The notes beneath the pieces are model-generated. The model was not told the DNA's origin. It made no database searches and saw nothing but the letters and a program-made list of their open reading frames with translations. A stretch of 64,000 bases of DNA from Protula sp. h YS-2021 (Eukaryota; Annelida; Polychaeta; Sabellida; Serpulidae), in assembly GCA_949752745.1 (NCBI GenBank), contig OX457034.1, positions 5,512,264-5,576,263 on the forward strand, written 5' to 3'. This document shows, one piece after another, positions 19,821 to 33,400 of the stretch. Numbering within the stretch: the stretch's first letter is position 1; each line of letters begins with the position of its first letter. A program made the translations under genes and the position numbers.

Positions 19821-21349
19821 CCCCTCGCCCACCCCCGACGCCGCAACGTGAGATTGAAAATACGACCAATTACAAGCAATATTATCCCGCCAACCTGAGC
19901 GCCATTCATGTCCTGACTTCTGGCAGCTTTGAATTAATATTTATTCATTGATCAACGGAATGAAAGGTTATTGATCGATATTTACGACCGTCGTATCTTA
20001 ATTGAATTGAAAAAATGCGACATGCTTTATTAACGCTGAGCTCTTGATCCCCGTTATTTAAACAAAAATGGGCGGTGCTTTCTCGGAGCTTCACACGCCA
20101 GGAAACACCCCTGGCCAAGACAAATGACGGCAGGTCGGAGCTAAGGCCCGCCCAAAACCAGATATCCCAATTAAATCTGATTGGACGGTATCAAGGCAAT
20201 ATGTTACTAGTGAGGAGAAATTCTGTCAGCCAGCTCGTGTTAAAATAAACATCCGGAATATTCAAGGTGCAGAGACACTTTCTTTCCTTCTCTTGACCCC
20301 CTGTCACCCCCCCCCCCCCGCATCCACTCCATCCCATCCGAGAAGTTTCATAAATATCAATGTCTTTAGAAAATGTGGATTTTGTTGGCGTTTGTTGCAG
20401 TTGCATTGATGTCATTTCTGTACCAAGAAACTCCTTCCGTGGTTACTTTGCTAAAATGCTGTTCAAACTATTTTTCAAACCAGGCTGTTTGTACTTCCCG
20501 GATACTCAGGCTATAAAAGAAAGTACAATAGCCCGAGGACTGGGCATTTTCCGTTCCAACGCACGCATAAGCAGCCGCAGAAATAGAAATGTCTGGATCG
20601 AATTCCACCTGTCAGTTACAATCTGAATCATGACTCCAGAGTGAGCTCTTTATGTCTCCATGTGTATTGCCGATAATTTAAATACACATTTTCACAGCAA
20701 AAAAAAACACATATATATTGTTGAATAAATATACTTTTTTAATTTCAATTGCCCTAGTATATACTAGTTATGTCTTTTTGGAGGGAGAGTGGTAGCAGCT
20801 TTTGTTCATAGCTTGTCTTAACCCCCACACTCACCCCATCTCTCAGCCCCAAATAATGTTTTCATACACTGTCGAAGTGGAAACCCACAGCACGATCAGA
20901 AGGCACTCGTTCACAACAGGGTATTTCAAAAAGGCACACAAATAGACCTCTTAGACTTTTTTTTATTAAATCTTTACACTATATTATTATTTTTTTTTTT
21001 TTTTTTTGGCTAAATATTTTCGTTCTATACATCCGAGTCCTTTTTCATTGCGAATCTCACCCAGCGGTTCGTGTGTTTGTTATTTCAACAAACAGCCTGC
21101 ATGTATTGTTCCCAGCGAGCCTGGGAATCTGCAAATCCATGACAAACGCAGCTTTTTTCTAAACTGTTTGTATTTCTGTACAAAGAAACAACACCGCAGT
21201 TGTACAATCAAAACGATATTTTGTGATGTTGAGCAAAAAGGCGGCGAAGTGTCGTGCGATTTTGTTTCTTGGCCTTTTTTATAAGCACAAAAATGACACA
21301 TTTTTATAAACTACTGTGCGCTAGTTGGAACACAGCACGATGGGAGTAA

Positions 21350-21605
21350 TGTGTGATGCCCAGCGATACGTGTGGTGCTAATAGCGATATGTGTGATGCT
21401 CAGCGATTTGTGTGATGCTCAGCGATATGTGTGATGCTCAGCGATGTGTGTGATGCCGTCGATATGTATGATGTCCAGCGATATGTGTGATGCTCAGCGA
21501 TATGTGTGATGCCCAGCGATATGTGTGATGCCCAGCGATATGTGTGATGCTCAGCGATGTTTGTGATGCTCAGCGATATGTGTGATGCTCGGCGATATGT
21601 GTGAT
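21350..21605. repeat. 19 bp minisatellite, ~13 copies
   Basis: Units of GTGATGCTCAGCGATATGT with CTC/CCC variants and one shortened unit (GTGATGCCGTCGATATG). Confidence 0.9.
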
Positions 21606-22583
21606 GTGCATTTCTCCATTGATTTCTATATTCCGAAGTTTCTCTCCTTCTATGTTCATCCCCAAAAAACCGGAATCCTGTGTTTTTCGTCAATCTCGTA
21701 AACGAAACTGTGAATTCGCTTATTTTGGACGCAAAGCCGTTTTTATCGAAAGACAATACATTTTAATGGACAATTGTAATATTTGAACGAAGAACATTTG
21801 GGGCATATTTTAGGTTTTGTTAGGTTTTGTTACATATATTAATTCACATTTCTTTATACTGAAGTCTAGGAACAGATCTACATGCTTGTGCTCGGAATGG
21901 ACCAAAATGTACCTTAAATAAAGTGTTTGTAACTTGTTTAGAAACACAATAACTTTTCTTCATTTTCGGAGAGAGAGAGTGGGGTTAGCAGGGACGGGCG
22001 GGTGGAGTGAACCACTCCGTCATAGCAACGATTCGTAATCAAGCACAAGCTTTTAAATGGATTTTTGTCTTCGCAGGTAAAAGGCACTTAATTTTTAATT
22101 TATAAATTAGTTTGGCTCCTGATATTCTGAAAGTTTTGTACCCGAAGGCACCAGCTGAAATTTCAGTTACAATTTAAGTCAGGTTAAAAGTGAATTGCCG
22201 GTGCTACGTACAGGTTTTTAACTGCTTCGAGGTTAATTTTACACAAATGAAAGGCGAAATGGAGGATGCTTCGAGGTCATGAATGTTTGTTGCTATTTCC
22301 TTTGACTTCTCTAAACACTGGATGTTTCTGGTTAGCAGATCCTGAACTTAGGAATAATGCATCCTCAAGTTAAATCTTGGCGGCGGTTCGTACGCGTTCC
22401 ACTACACTTAGCATATTTGCTTGTTAGTAAAACAGGTTAGATGTACTTGGTTTGTGTTAGTTCATCCAAACAGAAAATACTAGCTCAGTTTAAAACAAGT
22501 GCTTTAAAGATACCAGCCACTGTTGTGTGCGGATGTACTTTCTTGGGCCAGCCGACTTCACTCGTGGTCCTGTACGGCATGTC

Positions 22584-22830
<247 letters not shown>

Positions 22831-23567
22831 TCACTTATTATTTGTCATGTAGGGAAGCGTAGGCAATAAACTAAAAAACCGCAGAATGAATGGTTTTGCA
22901 TAAATGTACATGAATTATTTGTTCCAGAAATGGCTTAGAATGAGTACATTCCAAACAGAAAATTCCTGACTTACCGTCTTCGTGTGCTAAAAAAAATATA
23001 AAACACTAATTCAGTTTCTTTCCGTTTCTCAGGTCCCCTGAATGACAAAATGAAGGGAATGAATGTGTTCTAATTGCCGAATCCTTCCCGTTCCGTCCCA
23101 TGTTTAGTGACCCTTAACCTTCTTTGATATGACTGCCGCCTTTCCCGTTGTTTGTGATTCTGGAAATGCCTTTTTTTTTCTTTTTTCTTTTTCTTTTTTA
23201 ATTTTTTGCTGCAGGAAGATGTGATGGCAGCTTGTCGCTAGTGACAGCAGGTGCGCCGGTACGGCACGGGGACGACACGTGTGTTGCGCTAATCGTAATG
23301 GTACGACACGTGTTGTTTACACGATTTTACCACGGATTTGACGCCAAGTGCTTTTTTAGTCAAATACAAGATCAAATGTTTTTTCTGGTGAATTTTAAAA
23401 AGGTTCTTTGTTATCTTATCTCCCCGCGGAAGCGATACTGATAATAGTCGTCCTCTAAAAACTTTCAACTATCTGGTGGGTAAATATCGATCTTAAAGGA
23501 CACGTAATGTATAAAAAAACATTGCTTGGAAGAGGCTGGAAAGTCTAAAAAAAGGAATGCGGCATCG

Positions 23568-23612
23568 TCCGTCCGTCCGTCCGTCCGTCCGTACGTCCGT
23601 ACGTCCGCGCCC
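23568..23612. repeat. (CCGT)n microsatellite
   Basis: Tandem CCGT tetranucleotides with TACG variants. Confidence 0.9.
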
Positions 23613-23787
23613 TTCTCTTTAGCGTTTTTCCTATCATTATACAGAAACGATGCTATGAGCATCTAGAAAAAGAGGAATGCGGCATCGTCCTTCTCGGTTT
23701 CTCATAATTCTACAGAAACGGTGCTAATTGTGTTAAGCGTAATTGATAGCATGGCGAAATTAGCTTTTGTAATGTTTTGGAAAAATG

Positions 23788-24030
23788 GAATATTCATTGC
23801 ATCAGCTTTTATTTTTACATAAATGTGTATCAACAGCTTTTATTTTTAAATAAATTGTGCATCAACACCCCCGCCCGACCACCCCCCCCCCAAAAAAAAA
23901 AAAAGAAAGAATATTCATTGCATCAGCTTTTATTTTTACATAAATGTGTATCAACAGCTTTTATTTTTAAATAAATTGTGCATCAACACCCCCCGCCCGA
24001 CCACCCCCCCCCCCCCCCCAAAAAAAAAGA
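23788..24030. repeat. 121 bp tandem duplication
   Basis: Two nearly identical copies begin at 23788 and 23909 (GAATATTCATTGCATCAGC). Each ends in a poly-C then poly-A run. Each copy itself contains a ~30 bp internal duplication (CAACAGCTTTTATTTTTA). Confidence 0.92.
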
Positions 24031-24063
24031 AAGAAAAAAACCGTCAACTTAATAAAAAATTCT

Positions 24064-24069
24064 TTTATT
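24064..24069 (-). terminator. Candidate polyadenylation signal of the homeobox gene
   Basis: AATAAA on the minus strand about 530 nt downstream of the stop codon. Other A/T-rich candidates exist nearby. Confidence 0.35.
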
Positions 24070-24598
24070 ACGTTCACTTATCATGGACTTATCACGTAGG
24101 TTTATGCAAAAATAACTGTGTAATCTTGCCATATTAACAGCTTAAAGAAATCATAACGTACCCTAAATTTCATAATGTACCCCTGTTCCCGTACGGGACA
24201 TCTACAGTGCACCCATTCAGCACAGTGTGCACCCATATTGACAGAAATCCTTGATGTACTCCTATTTTAGGTGCTCTTTTATAAGTGTGGCAGTGTTCTG
24301 TTCGTTATCGTCTAAAAATGGCACTTGTGAACACGATTCAACACATTTGAAAATTTCGTTAATCACAGCCCGTGTTAACTACCAACCCCACCGCCGTTAC
24401 TCTTTTGGTTAACTGCAGAATGAGCCCCACCCCCTTCCCCTCTCCCCCTCCTCACTCCGAAACCTGCACCGAAGCAGCGTTTACTTGTCACCCAAAATTT
24501 GTTTACATCAGGGAATTAAACAAACACATAGTCTCAGCTGCACTTACAACAGCACCAGTGAAATGTACTACAGTTTTCGAAACAGTCTGTCAACACCT

Positions 24599-25745
24599 TC
24601 ACGATCTTGGGTCTGGAAACACTGGCGGTGACGTGAACTGTCGCTTAGCAACAGCGGTGTAGCCATCCATGAGCGACCTCAAGTACATCGCATAGTGTAG
24701 CGACGGTAAAGGATGCATCCCGAAAATACTCTTGTGAAAGTTAAACAGAGGTGTGTAAAAAATGTCCGGTGCTATGCCAGTGACTGGTTCGCTGTTTTGG
24801 CGAGAAAGCGACAAATCCAATGGCATATCTTTGAGTTCGATGTCCGTATCCACGGGGTGTGCCGAAGTGGAGCTGACGCAGCCTTGGATGACCGGCGATG
24901 CTGTAGCGGCATGGTCCATGTGAGTGCCACCAATCAGCGCAACGTCAAGCGACTGGAGTTTGGTGCGTGCCGAGCCGTTTCCGAAGTCGATTCGTCTCCT
25001 TTTCAATGGCGGCGATGAGATGTCGATGTCGTCGGTCGGGAGCGCCGTGAAAGAGGAATCGCTACTGGATGTTGGGGTGCTATCCGTCCCAGCTGGCGAT
25101 GACTGGCTTGCAGATGGTGATGATGACTGGCTTGCAGATGGTGATGACGACTGACTCTCCCATCGATCTTGTAACTTGAAGACATTAACGCTCTTGGAGG
25201 AGTGAGGCCCAGGAGTCCCTGCTTCTAGTCTGAAATCATCACAAATAACATTTTAGCTTTGCAACAATACATTTTTAGGCTATTAATAAAAATTGCTACT
25301 TTTTGCTATCTCTAATATATTATTTCGTTTTTTAGGTCTGTTTATGTTAAAATGTATATTGCTACACGTTTCCCTTTTTTTATCTTTTTTGTCATCGCAG
25401 AAGGTAACAGCTATTTAGTCTTGGTTTTACTGTTATTTTTTGTCCAAATTGATACACATTGTTTTGGACCAGTAAAATTGCTCACCCGTTAGCTTTGCGC
25501 ATGCGTGTACGCTTATTCTGAAACCACACGGCAATGCGCGACTCGGAAACGTGCAGTTTATCCGCTAACGCCTGGCGAGCCTCGAAGTCTGGATACGGAT
25601 TGGTGGCGAACGACGCGAGCAACAGCTCTACGTCAGAGTCGGTAAACCGCGTACGCGATCGCCGCGTTCTCAAGCGCGGCTTCGTGTTGTACATCGAGAA
25701 CGCTGGCACCATCGCCGACGATTTCAGACCCAATAACTCAGCCAT
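24599..25745 (-). CDS. Homeodomain transcription factor, PRD-like, with CtBP motif
   Basis: Exons 25745-25486 and 25229-24599 on the minus strand join (260+631 nt) into 296 aa. The donor is AACGG|GTGAGC and the acceptor GATTTCAG|ACT. The homeodomain covers residues 27-86, with R31 (position 5), F34, L42, F46, W74-F75-Q76-N77 and R79. Position 50 is Gln and position 52 is Lys rather than Arg. The YPDFEAR and SRIAVWFQN stretches are PRD-like, but no paired domain or octapeptide is present. The second exon is Ser/Pro-rich with a short duplicated SQSSSPSA, a basic LKRRR (162-166, likely nuclear signal) and PLDLS at 223-227, the consensus docking motif for the CtBP co-repressor. I cannot assign an orthologue. 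A nuclear DNA-binding repressor is the likely role; repression is inferred from the motif. Confidence 0.88.
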
Positions 25746-25820
25746 TTTCTATTCTTATATCTCTCTTTTCTTAAACTTGCATTCGGAAAACTGGTGATAA
25801 TTTTTGGAATTTTAATTGCG

Positions 25821-25828
25821 ATTTTATA
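25821..25828 (-). promoter_or_regulatory. TATA box of the homeobox gene
   Basis: TATAAAAT on the minus strand, 76-83 bases upstream of the ATG, predicting a ~45 nt 5'UTR. Further upstream (25870-25950) are an inverted CCAAT (CCAATAAT on minus), CACGTG and GATAAGATAA, a compact motif cluster. Confidence 0.5.
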
Positions 25829-25959
25829 CACGATCTGTAACACCGGAGTAAAATTTGACATGACTCGGAAACGACATTATTGGTTGAGGCAACCACGTGA
25901 CATAGAATGAGGGATTCTCATTGGACTGATAAGATAATCTGAGTGAACGATTACTCGAG

Positions 25960-27960
25960 CTGATCTATTGGTGCGAAGCCACATCTATCAAAGGCTTCTT
26001 TATCAATGTCTGTGCGAGCAAAATGCGTTGCTGCATCTACGCTTCAAAGGCGTTAATCTCTTCACAGGGATTAGGAAACTGCATGGCGAAGAAACATACC
26101 TTGTGATTGCGGTGTCAAACATAATCCCTCTTTATCGTGAGAATTGCTTTTAAGTGAAACATACAAAGAAATGCTCAATCTCTGTGAATTGCAATCAAAG
26201 GAAGCCGGCTTGGATAGCGGTGAAATTTAAAATTTAGTCATACTTGTTGACCTATTTCGTTTCGAAGAAAGGACCGGTAGACGGTTTGTAAACGAAGGGC
26301 ACAAACCGAGAAAGACAGAAGCTCTTCTCCGCCGTTCTGTCCGTATCACTGGGTGCTGGAATATGTATGTCTCTTCCGTTATAGCCCTTTATTTAAATTT
26401 TCATTCCCCGTCTTGAAGAAAGCGCAACCATTGTTGTTTATCTCAGATACACGTGAGCATCGTGATCTTTTTATGTATTTGTCGTTCGCAGTGTACAATG
26501 ACGGTTACAGATATATGAATCATTCAATATTTATCAGATCTAAACTTAAAAAATAAACCGAGAACTTTCAACAAAGGGAATTCTATCTTCATTTTTAGGA
26601 GGATGGAGAGCAGTTTTTTGCTCTGCATGCGGGTGGAGATTCGGGGGTGGGGGTAGAGAAGAGGAAAAAGCCGCGGATGTTCTGGGTGCCCACGATCATT
26701 TACCCACCCATGCCCCTCCCCCAGTTCCCACGCTCAATTGCACTTTGTCCATTTGGTTGTAAGGAATAACTGATTTTGTGCAATTTTATTAGGATGTTAC
26801 CAGAGAGAAAAATAAAACCAGGGGCCCGTGAATTTATGGGATTGTACTTCAGGGACGCGTGTTTTATTGGGCTGTACTTCAGGGACGCGTGTTTTCATGG
26901 GGATGTGCTTCCGGGAAGCGTGATTTATAAGACTGTAGTTCAGGGACGCGTGTTTTCATGGGGATGTGCTTCCGGGAAGCGTGATTTATAGGACTGTAGT
27001 TCAGGGACGCGTGTTTTCATGGGGATGTGCTTCCGGGAAGCGTGATTTATAAGACTGTAGTTCAAGGACGCGTGTTTTCATGGGGATGTGCTTCCGGGAA
27101 GCGTGATTTATAAGACTGTAGTTCAGGGACGCGTGTTTTCATGGGGATGTGCTTCCGGGAAGCGTGATTTATAAGACTGTAGTTCAGGGACGCGTGTTTT
27201 CATGGGGATGTGCTTCCGGGAAGCGTGATTTATAGGACTGTACTTCAGAAATGCTATTTTATGGGGCTGCGGTTTCAGGAGAGCAGTGCCACTTGTTAGT
27301 CGAGAATGACACAAGATTGCACAGGATTACGTAAGTGATCAATCCCAATGATCTGACAAATAAAGCTGTAACTCAATCTTGCATTGAATAGCGGTTATGG
27401 ATCCAATTATAAGTGCTAATAATAAGACATAATCCAATGTCTCCGCCGACAGTGGTAATGTCTAAGTGATCCAGGGATCAGGCACGGGTTAGGTATGGAT
27501 CCAGAAAGATAGCAAAGGGGTGGGCAGGGGGAGAGGAGAGGGAAGACGGGTACTGCAAGCCAAATGCATAGAATGTAACTGAGTATGTTTTGTCCCCCAC
27601 TACGCTTTTCAAATCAAGCAACTGCGTTTTCTGGCGTCCATGAATCCGGGCCCACTCTGCACCGTATCTTCCTTCAGTGAATACTCCTCCCGTTTCCAAT
27701 CTTTCCTTTGTAGTGATTGACAGCAACAGGGTGAAAGACATTTCATAGCGACTGTACACGGTCTTACAAAATTAAAGAAATACTACGATTTTTGCGGGAC
27801 CAATGAAAAAAAATCCTGGAAAGATATAGTTAAAAAAGAAATGCCAAGTAGATATTGAACTCACTTCTTAATTGGTCTCGAATTTGATGAAGGTTTTCTT
27901 TTAAACTTAATGCACACTATTTTAAACAATCACCAACAACCCTGGGATCTAATTTGATTT
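25960..27960. other. Intergenic region, homeobox to CUB gene
   Basis: The two genes point away from each other. Apart from the 61 bp minisatellite I see no supported gene. A minus-strand open frame at 27478-27759 has a relatively coding-like composition and an acceptor-like GTGTACAG before it, but no domain and no good donor, so I do not call it. Confidence 0.45.
26830..27262. repeat. 61 bp minisatellite, ~7 copies
   Basis: Units containing TTCAGGGACGCGTGTTTTCA and CTTCCGGGAAGCGTGATTTA repeat every 61 bp with very few differences. The first and last copies are truncated or diverged. Confidence 0.95.
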
Positions 27961-27988
27961 TTTTATACAGGTGACCGGAGTGGACAGT

Positions 27989-30376
27989 ATGGATTCTAAG
28001 CTGTTCGTTTTATATGTGGCGTCGACGACATTACTAGGCATTGTTTCAGGTATGATATTTTATGTTGAAATAGTAATAGATAGATAAAATAAAAAGGACT
28101 TTGGGACAACTGTTTACAGAGAAATGTCTTTTGTGCTTTGTCTCAGAAACTTTTTTTGTAACCCACCGAAATGGTTATAATACCAACAAATCATTGTATA
28201 TGTCTTTTGCAAATGGGTGACAAAAAGATTTTAAAATTTTTTATTAAAATATAAATTAAAATTTTAATGGTTTTGTTTCTTATTGGATGCCTCTTTAATA
28301 ATATGACCAAATTGGCCGACCATTTTATGAACAATGGCGCCACATGTTCACTCTATGAAATTCTCGGAGTGACGTTTGACCATATGATTGACCGTATGAT
28401 TGAGCATATGATTGACCATGTGATTGGCCGTATGTCCACCAGCTGATGAAAGGGTATTCACCACATTTCAGCAAAACTATTGATTAGCCCTCAGGCGGGA
28501 ATTTACGCCCGGGGGGAGGGGACTATAGGTTTGGGTGCTGTCCATCGTTCTGTCCACCTATCTAGCAGGTCCGTCTGTCCGTTCGCCAATCACTGGCTGC
28601 TACTCCAACGCTGATAACCCGTTTCCTACGATATTTGATAAATAGATGACTTACAGTAGTGGGTAGTATTTTTGTTTTGACCTTAACCCACTTTCAAGGT
28701 TACCATGATCGCCATCTTGGATTTTCGATTGCGGTTGGGGGCTGTGCTCTCTACGATGGCTTGTCATTATTGGTAATCACTTTCGCAAACATTTCTTTGG
28801 AAGAAATAATTCTGCTGTTTTTTTTTATTTCAGGCGATACTTGCAAAACTTTAAAAGTGAATGTTAGAGGAAAATATAAATCGTTTTCGTCACATAACAG
28901 ATTCGGAAGTCACCACTACTCCAAGTAAGTCAGTTCCAGCGAACAGTGTCACAAACGCCCCAAAAATTGTTTAAATATATTGGTGCTAGTGAAGTATGGA
29001 ATTTCCCTATGTGTTCTTTTTCAAGAAACTGGACTGTTTCTGCACAGTTGTAACCAATAATAAAAATAATCTTTAAGCCTATTCTATATAAAGTTTGGTT
29101 AAAGTCAATATTTAACCAGTGGGTAAAATTTGAAAGTACAGAAGATTCTGCCCGGAGGCAGATAAAGCTCTGATAATGACCTGTCAGAGAAGAACTTTAT
29201 TCTGAAACTTTTGGGCTGGCGAGCACTCGCATTCCTTCACAAGAAACAGCTCGGATGCTTCAAAGTGGCAGCTTATGAATTGATGATAGAACTGTTTATG
29301 TCACGTTTTATAAAACCACCAAACTATGTTTGCGGGAAAAAAGAACAGTTTGACCAATGCAGCAACCTTTAAAAAAGTTTGGCCCCGGCCGGTTCATATT
29401 TTTTTTGAGAAAAAGAAAGATCGCCGGCTTGCGGGGTCAAATTTATGAAAACTTGGAATGGTTACTCACCGCTGTTGTTCTTTCTGGTCTAAAGGATGTG
29501 ATATTTTTTGTCAGTAACGAGGACAACTGTTGGATTATCCAGTCAGAAGCCCGTATTAAACTGGGGATCGAAGATTTCGACTTGCAGCCACAGGATTCAG
29601 ACGGCATGTGTGTCGATCACATGACGGTCTACGATGCTGAGGAAGGTAAAATTGTCGCACCCTCTCCACCAGCCTCCCCTCTTCCCGCCGTCTCCACCAG
29701 CCCCCCCCCCTTCCCGCCGTTTCCACCAGCCCCCCACCCCTTTCCCGCCGTCTCCACCAGTCCCCCTTCCCCAATCCACAGAATTCAGAAGGCATGTGAC
29801 ATGCAAACACATTCATTTTTGTTACTAGATGGCATAAAAACTGTTAGAAACAAGAAAAAAATGCTAGCGAAGGATAATGGGATTTTCAGGGTAATGCGGG
29901 GTCTAATTCGTATCCGCATTGACAGGAAGTGACGACACAAAGCGCCTGGGCACGTTTTGCGGTCGGGATCCCTTCCACACCCTCCTCTCTACCGGCAACC
30001 GCATGAGGGTGGAGTTCTACAGCAATGGGGACAACTCGGTCAATGCAGGCTTTGAGCTCAAATATAAACTATACGGTAAATAGCTTGATCCAATTTTTAC
30101 ACCAGTATACATACAATAAAGCAATTTTTTCTATTTTTCTTTTACTCTTGCATTCTTTCGTTCTCTCATTTTAGAACAGCCGACTTCGTCGGGCTGATCT
30201 AACCACATCAATAGAGGGGCATCCGTCGTCTGTGTGCACGTGGGTACGTTTGTAAACGTTTACTTAAGATGCTTTTTATCCTTCAATTTTGATCGAATTC
30301 CTTTCAAATTTTGCACCAATGTTCTCCATGTAAGCCTCTCTTGAAAAATTCTTCTTTTTTTCTTTCTTCTTCTTCT

Positions 30377-30414
<38 letters not shown>

Positions 30415-33400
30415 GCTATCTGCCAACACTAGCCAAATGGGTGGGGGGGAGGCATTTCAAATTTTTTGGTTGCAAATTTTCAAAAATGCTTCTTCTATCA
30501 TAATTATATGTCTCCCCCTAAGGGTTTCGTGCATTTTTTTTCACTTTTGCAGGCTATATCTCCAAAACAGTTTATTGGATTAGGCTGAAACGTGGCAAGA
30601 ACAACACACATATAATGCAAATGTTTACTGTGAAGTTTTACTTCCTTTCCGCTGAAAATGTATTTTTGGCGAATTTTTCAATTTTTGATTTTAACTTTTT
30701 TTATCATATTGTTGCAATATCTCCGAAACAGTTTGTTAGATTAGGCTGAAACGTGGCAAGAATAAACCACATATAGTGCAAATGTTTACTGCGAAGTTTC
30801 TTTTTATTTTCTTTGAAAATGTATTTTTGGCGAATTTTTCAATTTTTGATTTTTAACTTTTTTGGCCATAATTGTTGCGATGTCTCCGAAACAGTTAGTT
30901 GGATTAGGCTGAAACATGGCAAGAAGAACCCATATATAGTGGAAATGTTTACTGCGAAGTTTTTCTTCATTTTCTGTAAAAATGTATTTTTGGCGATTTC
31001 TTTTCACGCGACTGATTCGGGGCGGGGGAGACATATCCGTTTTTGTTTTAACAAAAACACTGGCCAATCTAGTTTTGATCATATTTTTTATAATTTTGTA
31101 TGAATCTTTTCTAAGCAGGACGCTTTTGAAAACTTACTTTTTTGGCGATCCACCCAAACTTGTCCAAATGGGGGCATTTTTATTTTTTTAGCGTCTAATC
31201 TTAAAAACGCTTGTTATCCCACAATTTTGATTGGATTCCTTTCCAATTTTGTATGACTGTTCTCTAGATAGGATTCTCTTCAAAAGTTTCTTTTATGGCG
31301 ATCCGCCAAAAATTGGCTAAATGGGGCATTTAAAATTTTTGGTTACCAAATTTCAAAATGTTTATTTTCCTACAATTTGAGTCCGATTCCTTTCCAATAT
31401 TGTACGATTGTTCTCTAGGTATGACCAGTAATTACTTTTTTGGAGGATCCGCAAAAAATTGGTTAAATGGGGCATTTTTTTAATTTACTGCTAACCAATT
31501 TTCAAAATGCTTTGGACGATTTGGATTGGCCGAAACAGGACAAAACATCCCTGGCCTTAAGATCCCCAAATGAATTTAGGACCAAAACGTCCCCAAAGCT
31601 AAAAACACGTATAACCTAAATTAATGCTTTATATAACTTTACCCCAGCCATAATGTTCCCGGCCACAAGGTCCTCAAATAAATTTAGGGCCAAAGCATCA
31701 CCAAAGCAAAATTCGTCATGGAATCTAGGACGACTCGTAATCGTCAATAAAGTCCCAGGCCAGAAAGTACTCGGCCATAAGGTTCCCGGTCATAATATGC
31801 TCAACTGACTTTGGACCAAAACATCCCCAAAGTGAAAAACGTATAACCTAAATTAACACTTTATTAATTTACATTACACGAGGGATTCTGTCTCACTGAG
31901 ACTCTAGTTTCGGGACATTTAATTTTTTTTTCGTAACCACATCCAATAGTTTTTTCTTCCATATCTTTGATCGGATTACCTTATCTTATGTAAATGTTCA
32001 CCAGACTTTCTTCTCTTGAAAAGCTAGTTTTTTTGGTGATCCAAATGAAAATTGGCTAAATGATGGGCATTTTAAAACTTCGGGGGTCAGTTTTCAAAAT
32101 GCTTCTACTACCACGATGTGGCTTGCATTCCTTTCAAATTTTGCATGGATGTTTATTGGATAGACCTCTTTTGAAATTTTTGGCAGTGTACTAAAAATTG
32201 ACCAAATAGAGGCATTTTAAAAAATTTTTGGTAGTAAATTTTCCAAAGTTTTTCCCCCGCAATTTGGATCGGATGGCATAAATGCTTACTACGCAGTCCG
32301 CTTTTAAAAATTACTTTTTTTGGTCATCCGACAAAAAATAATGAAATTCTGGCATTTGAAAAAACAGTAGCCAGTTTTCAAAATGCTTCTTTTCCAACAA
32401 TTTTGACCAGATTTGACGACCATACAAGCCTAATGATGCGTGATTTACCAGATCGCGGCTGGTCACAATGTCCCTGGACATTCTTATCTTTCTTTCCTTA
32501 TTGTTTTCTCTTTCCGTCTCTCTTTTTCTTTATCTATTTCTCTCTCTCACTCTCACTCTCTCTCGTTCTTTCTCTCTCTCTCTCTCACTCTCCTCTTTCT
32601 TTCTCTCACTCTCTCTCTTTCTCTCTCTCTCTCTTTCGATAAAAGCGATCAGGCATTATTTGATACTGTCTAATTGATTTTCATCTGTTTCATTCTCTTT
32701 CACCAGGTTCGTCAGAGTTAGACCCCGGAGCGTATTGGAAGGCGGGACTCATCTTTCTCTTTATATTCGTTTTTGTTGTGACAGCATCAATCATTGCCGT
32801 ATGCGCCGCCTTTTACACACAAAAAAGGCTAAAGCCCAAGGTATTTCTTCTAGAACACATTTCACCGTAGAATTCCATATTAAAGTGTAAAACTCCTTTG
32901 TTGATAACATACCGCGTGATATTTACAAGGGATATTTGCTGAGTAGTTCAGTTGGCCAATCAACCGATCATGCGGAGATTTAAAATACCTACAAACATCG
33001 TTTCGTATTTTTACAGCACTCGTCTTGCTGTGTTGAGGAATCACCTGATCTTTCTTGACAACCCTAACCAGGCCCCCTGGAGATTCCTCGAAAATAGTAC
33101 TCATAAAAGACAGGAAATACTTTTTAAAATATCCACCCGCTCTGCGTTTATACCTAACAGAGAACTCTCCTCGGAGGTCAGCTGTTTGAGAACAACGGAT
33201 TGCATCAATTATTGTCCTGGTTTTTTTTCAGCTATATGAATCAAAGTGAGTTCGGTGTTCTCTTGGTGATTCTTGTTTCTGAACAGAGTAGGCTTTTTCA
33301 CCTTAGGCATAACACTTCATATTTTCAAACAGGTTATTCTTGTAAAGAAGCTGAAAGGTAAGTCGCTAAACAGCGAGTCACGCCCATCTACAGCTGTGGC

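Noticed and set aside
21400..21756. His/Ser-rich minus-strand frame (21400-21756)
   Set aside because: Product of the 19 bp minisatellite; no domain, start context or splice evidence.
29357..29932. 191-aa open frame around CUB exon 3
   Set aside because: It contains the real exon 29515-29645, but both ends are intronic (poly-Pro from a CT-rich repeat).
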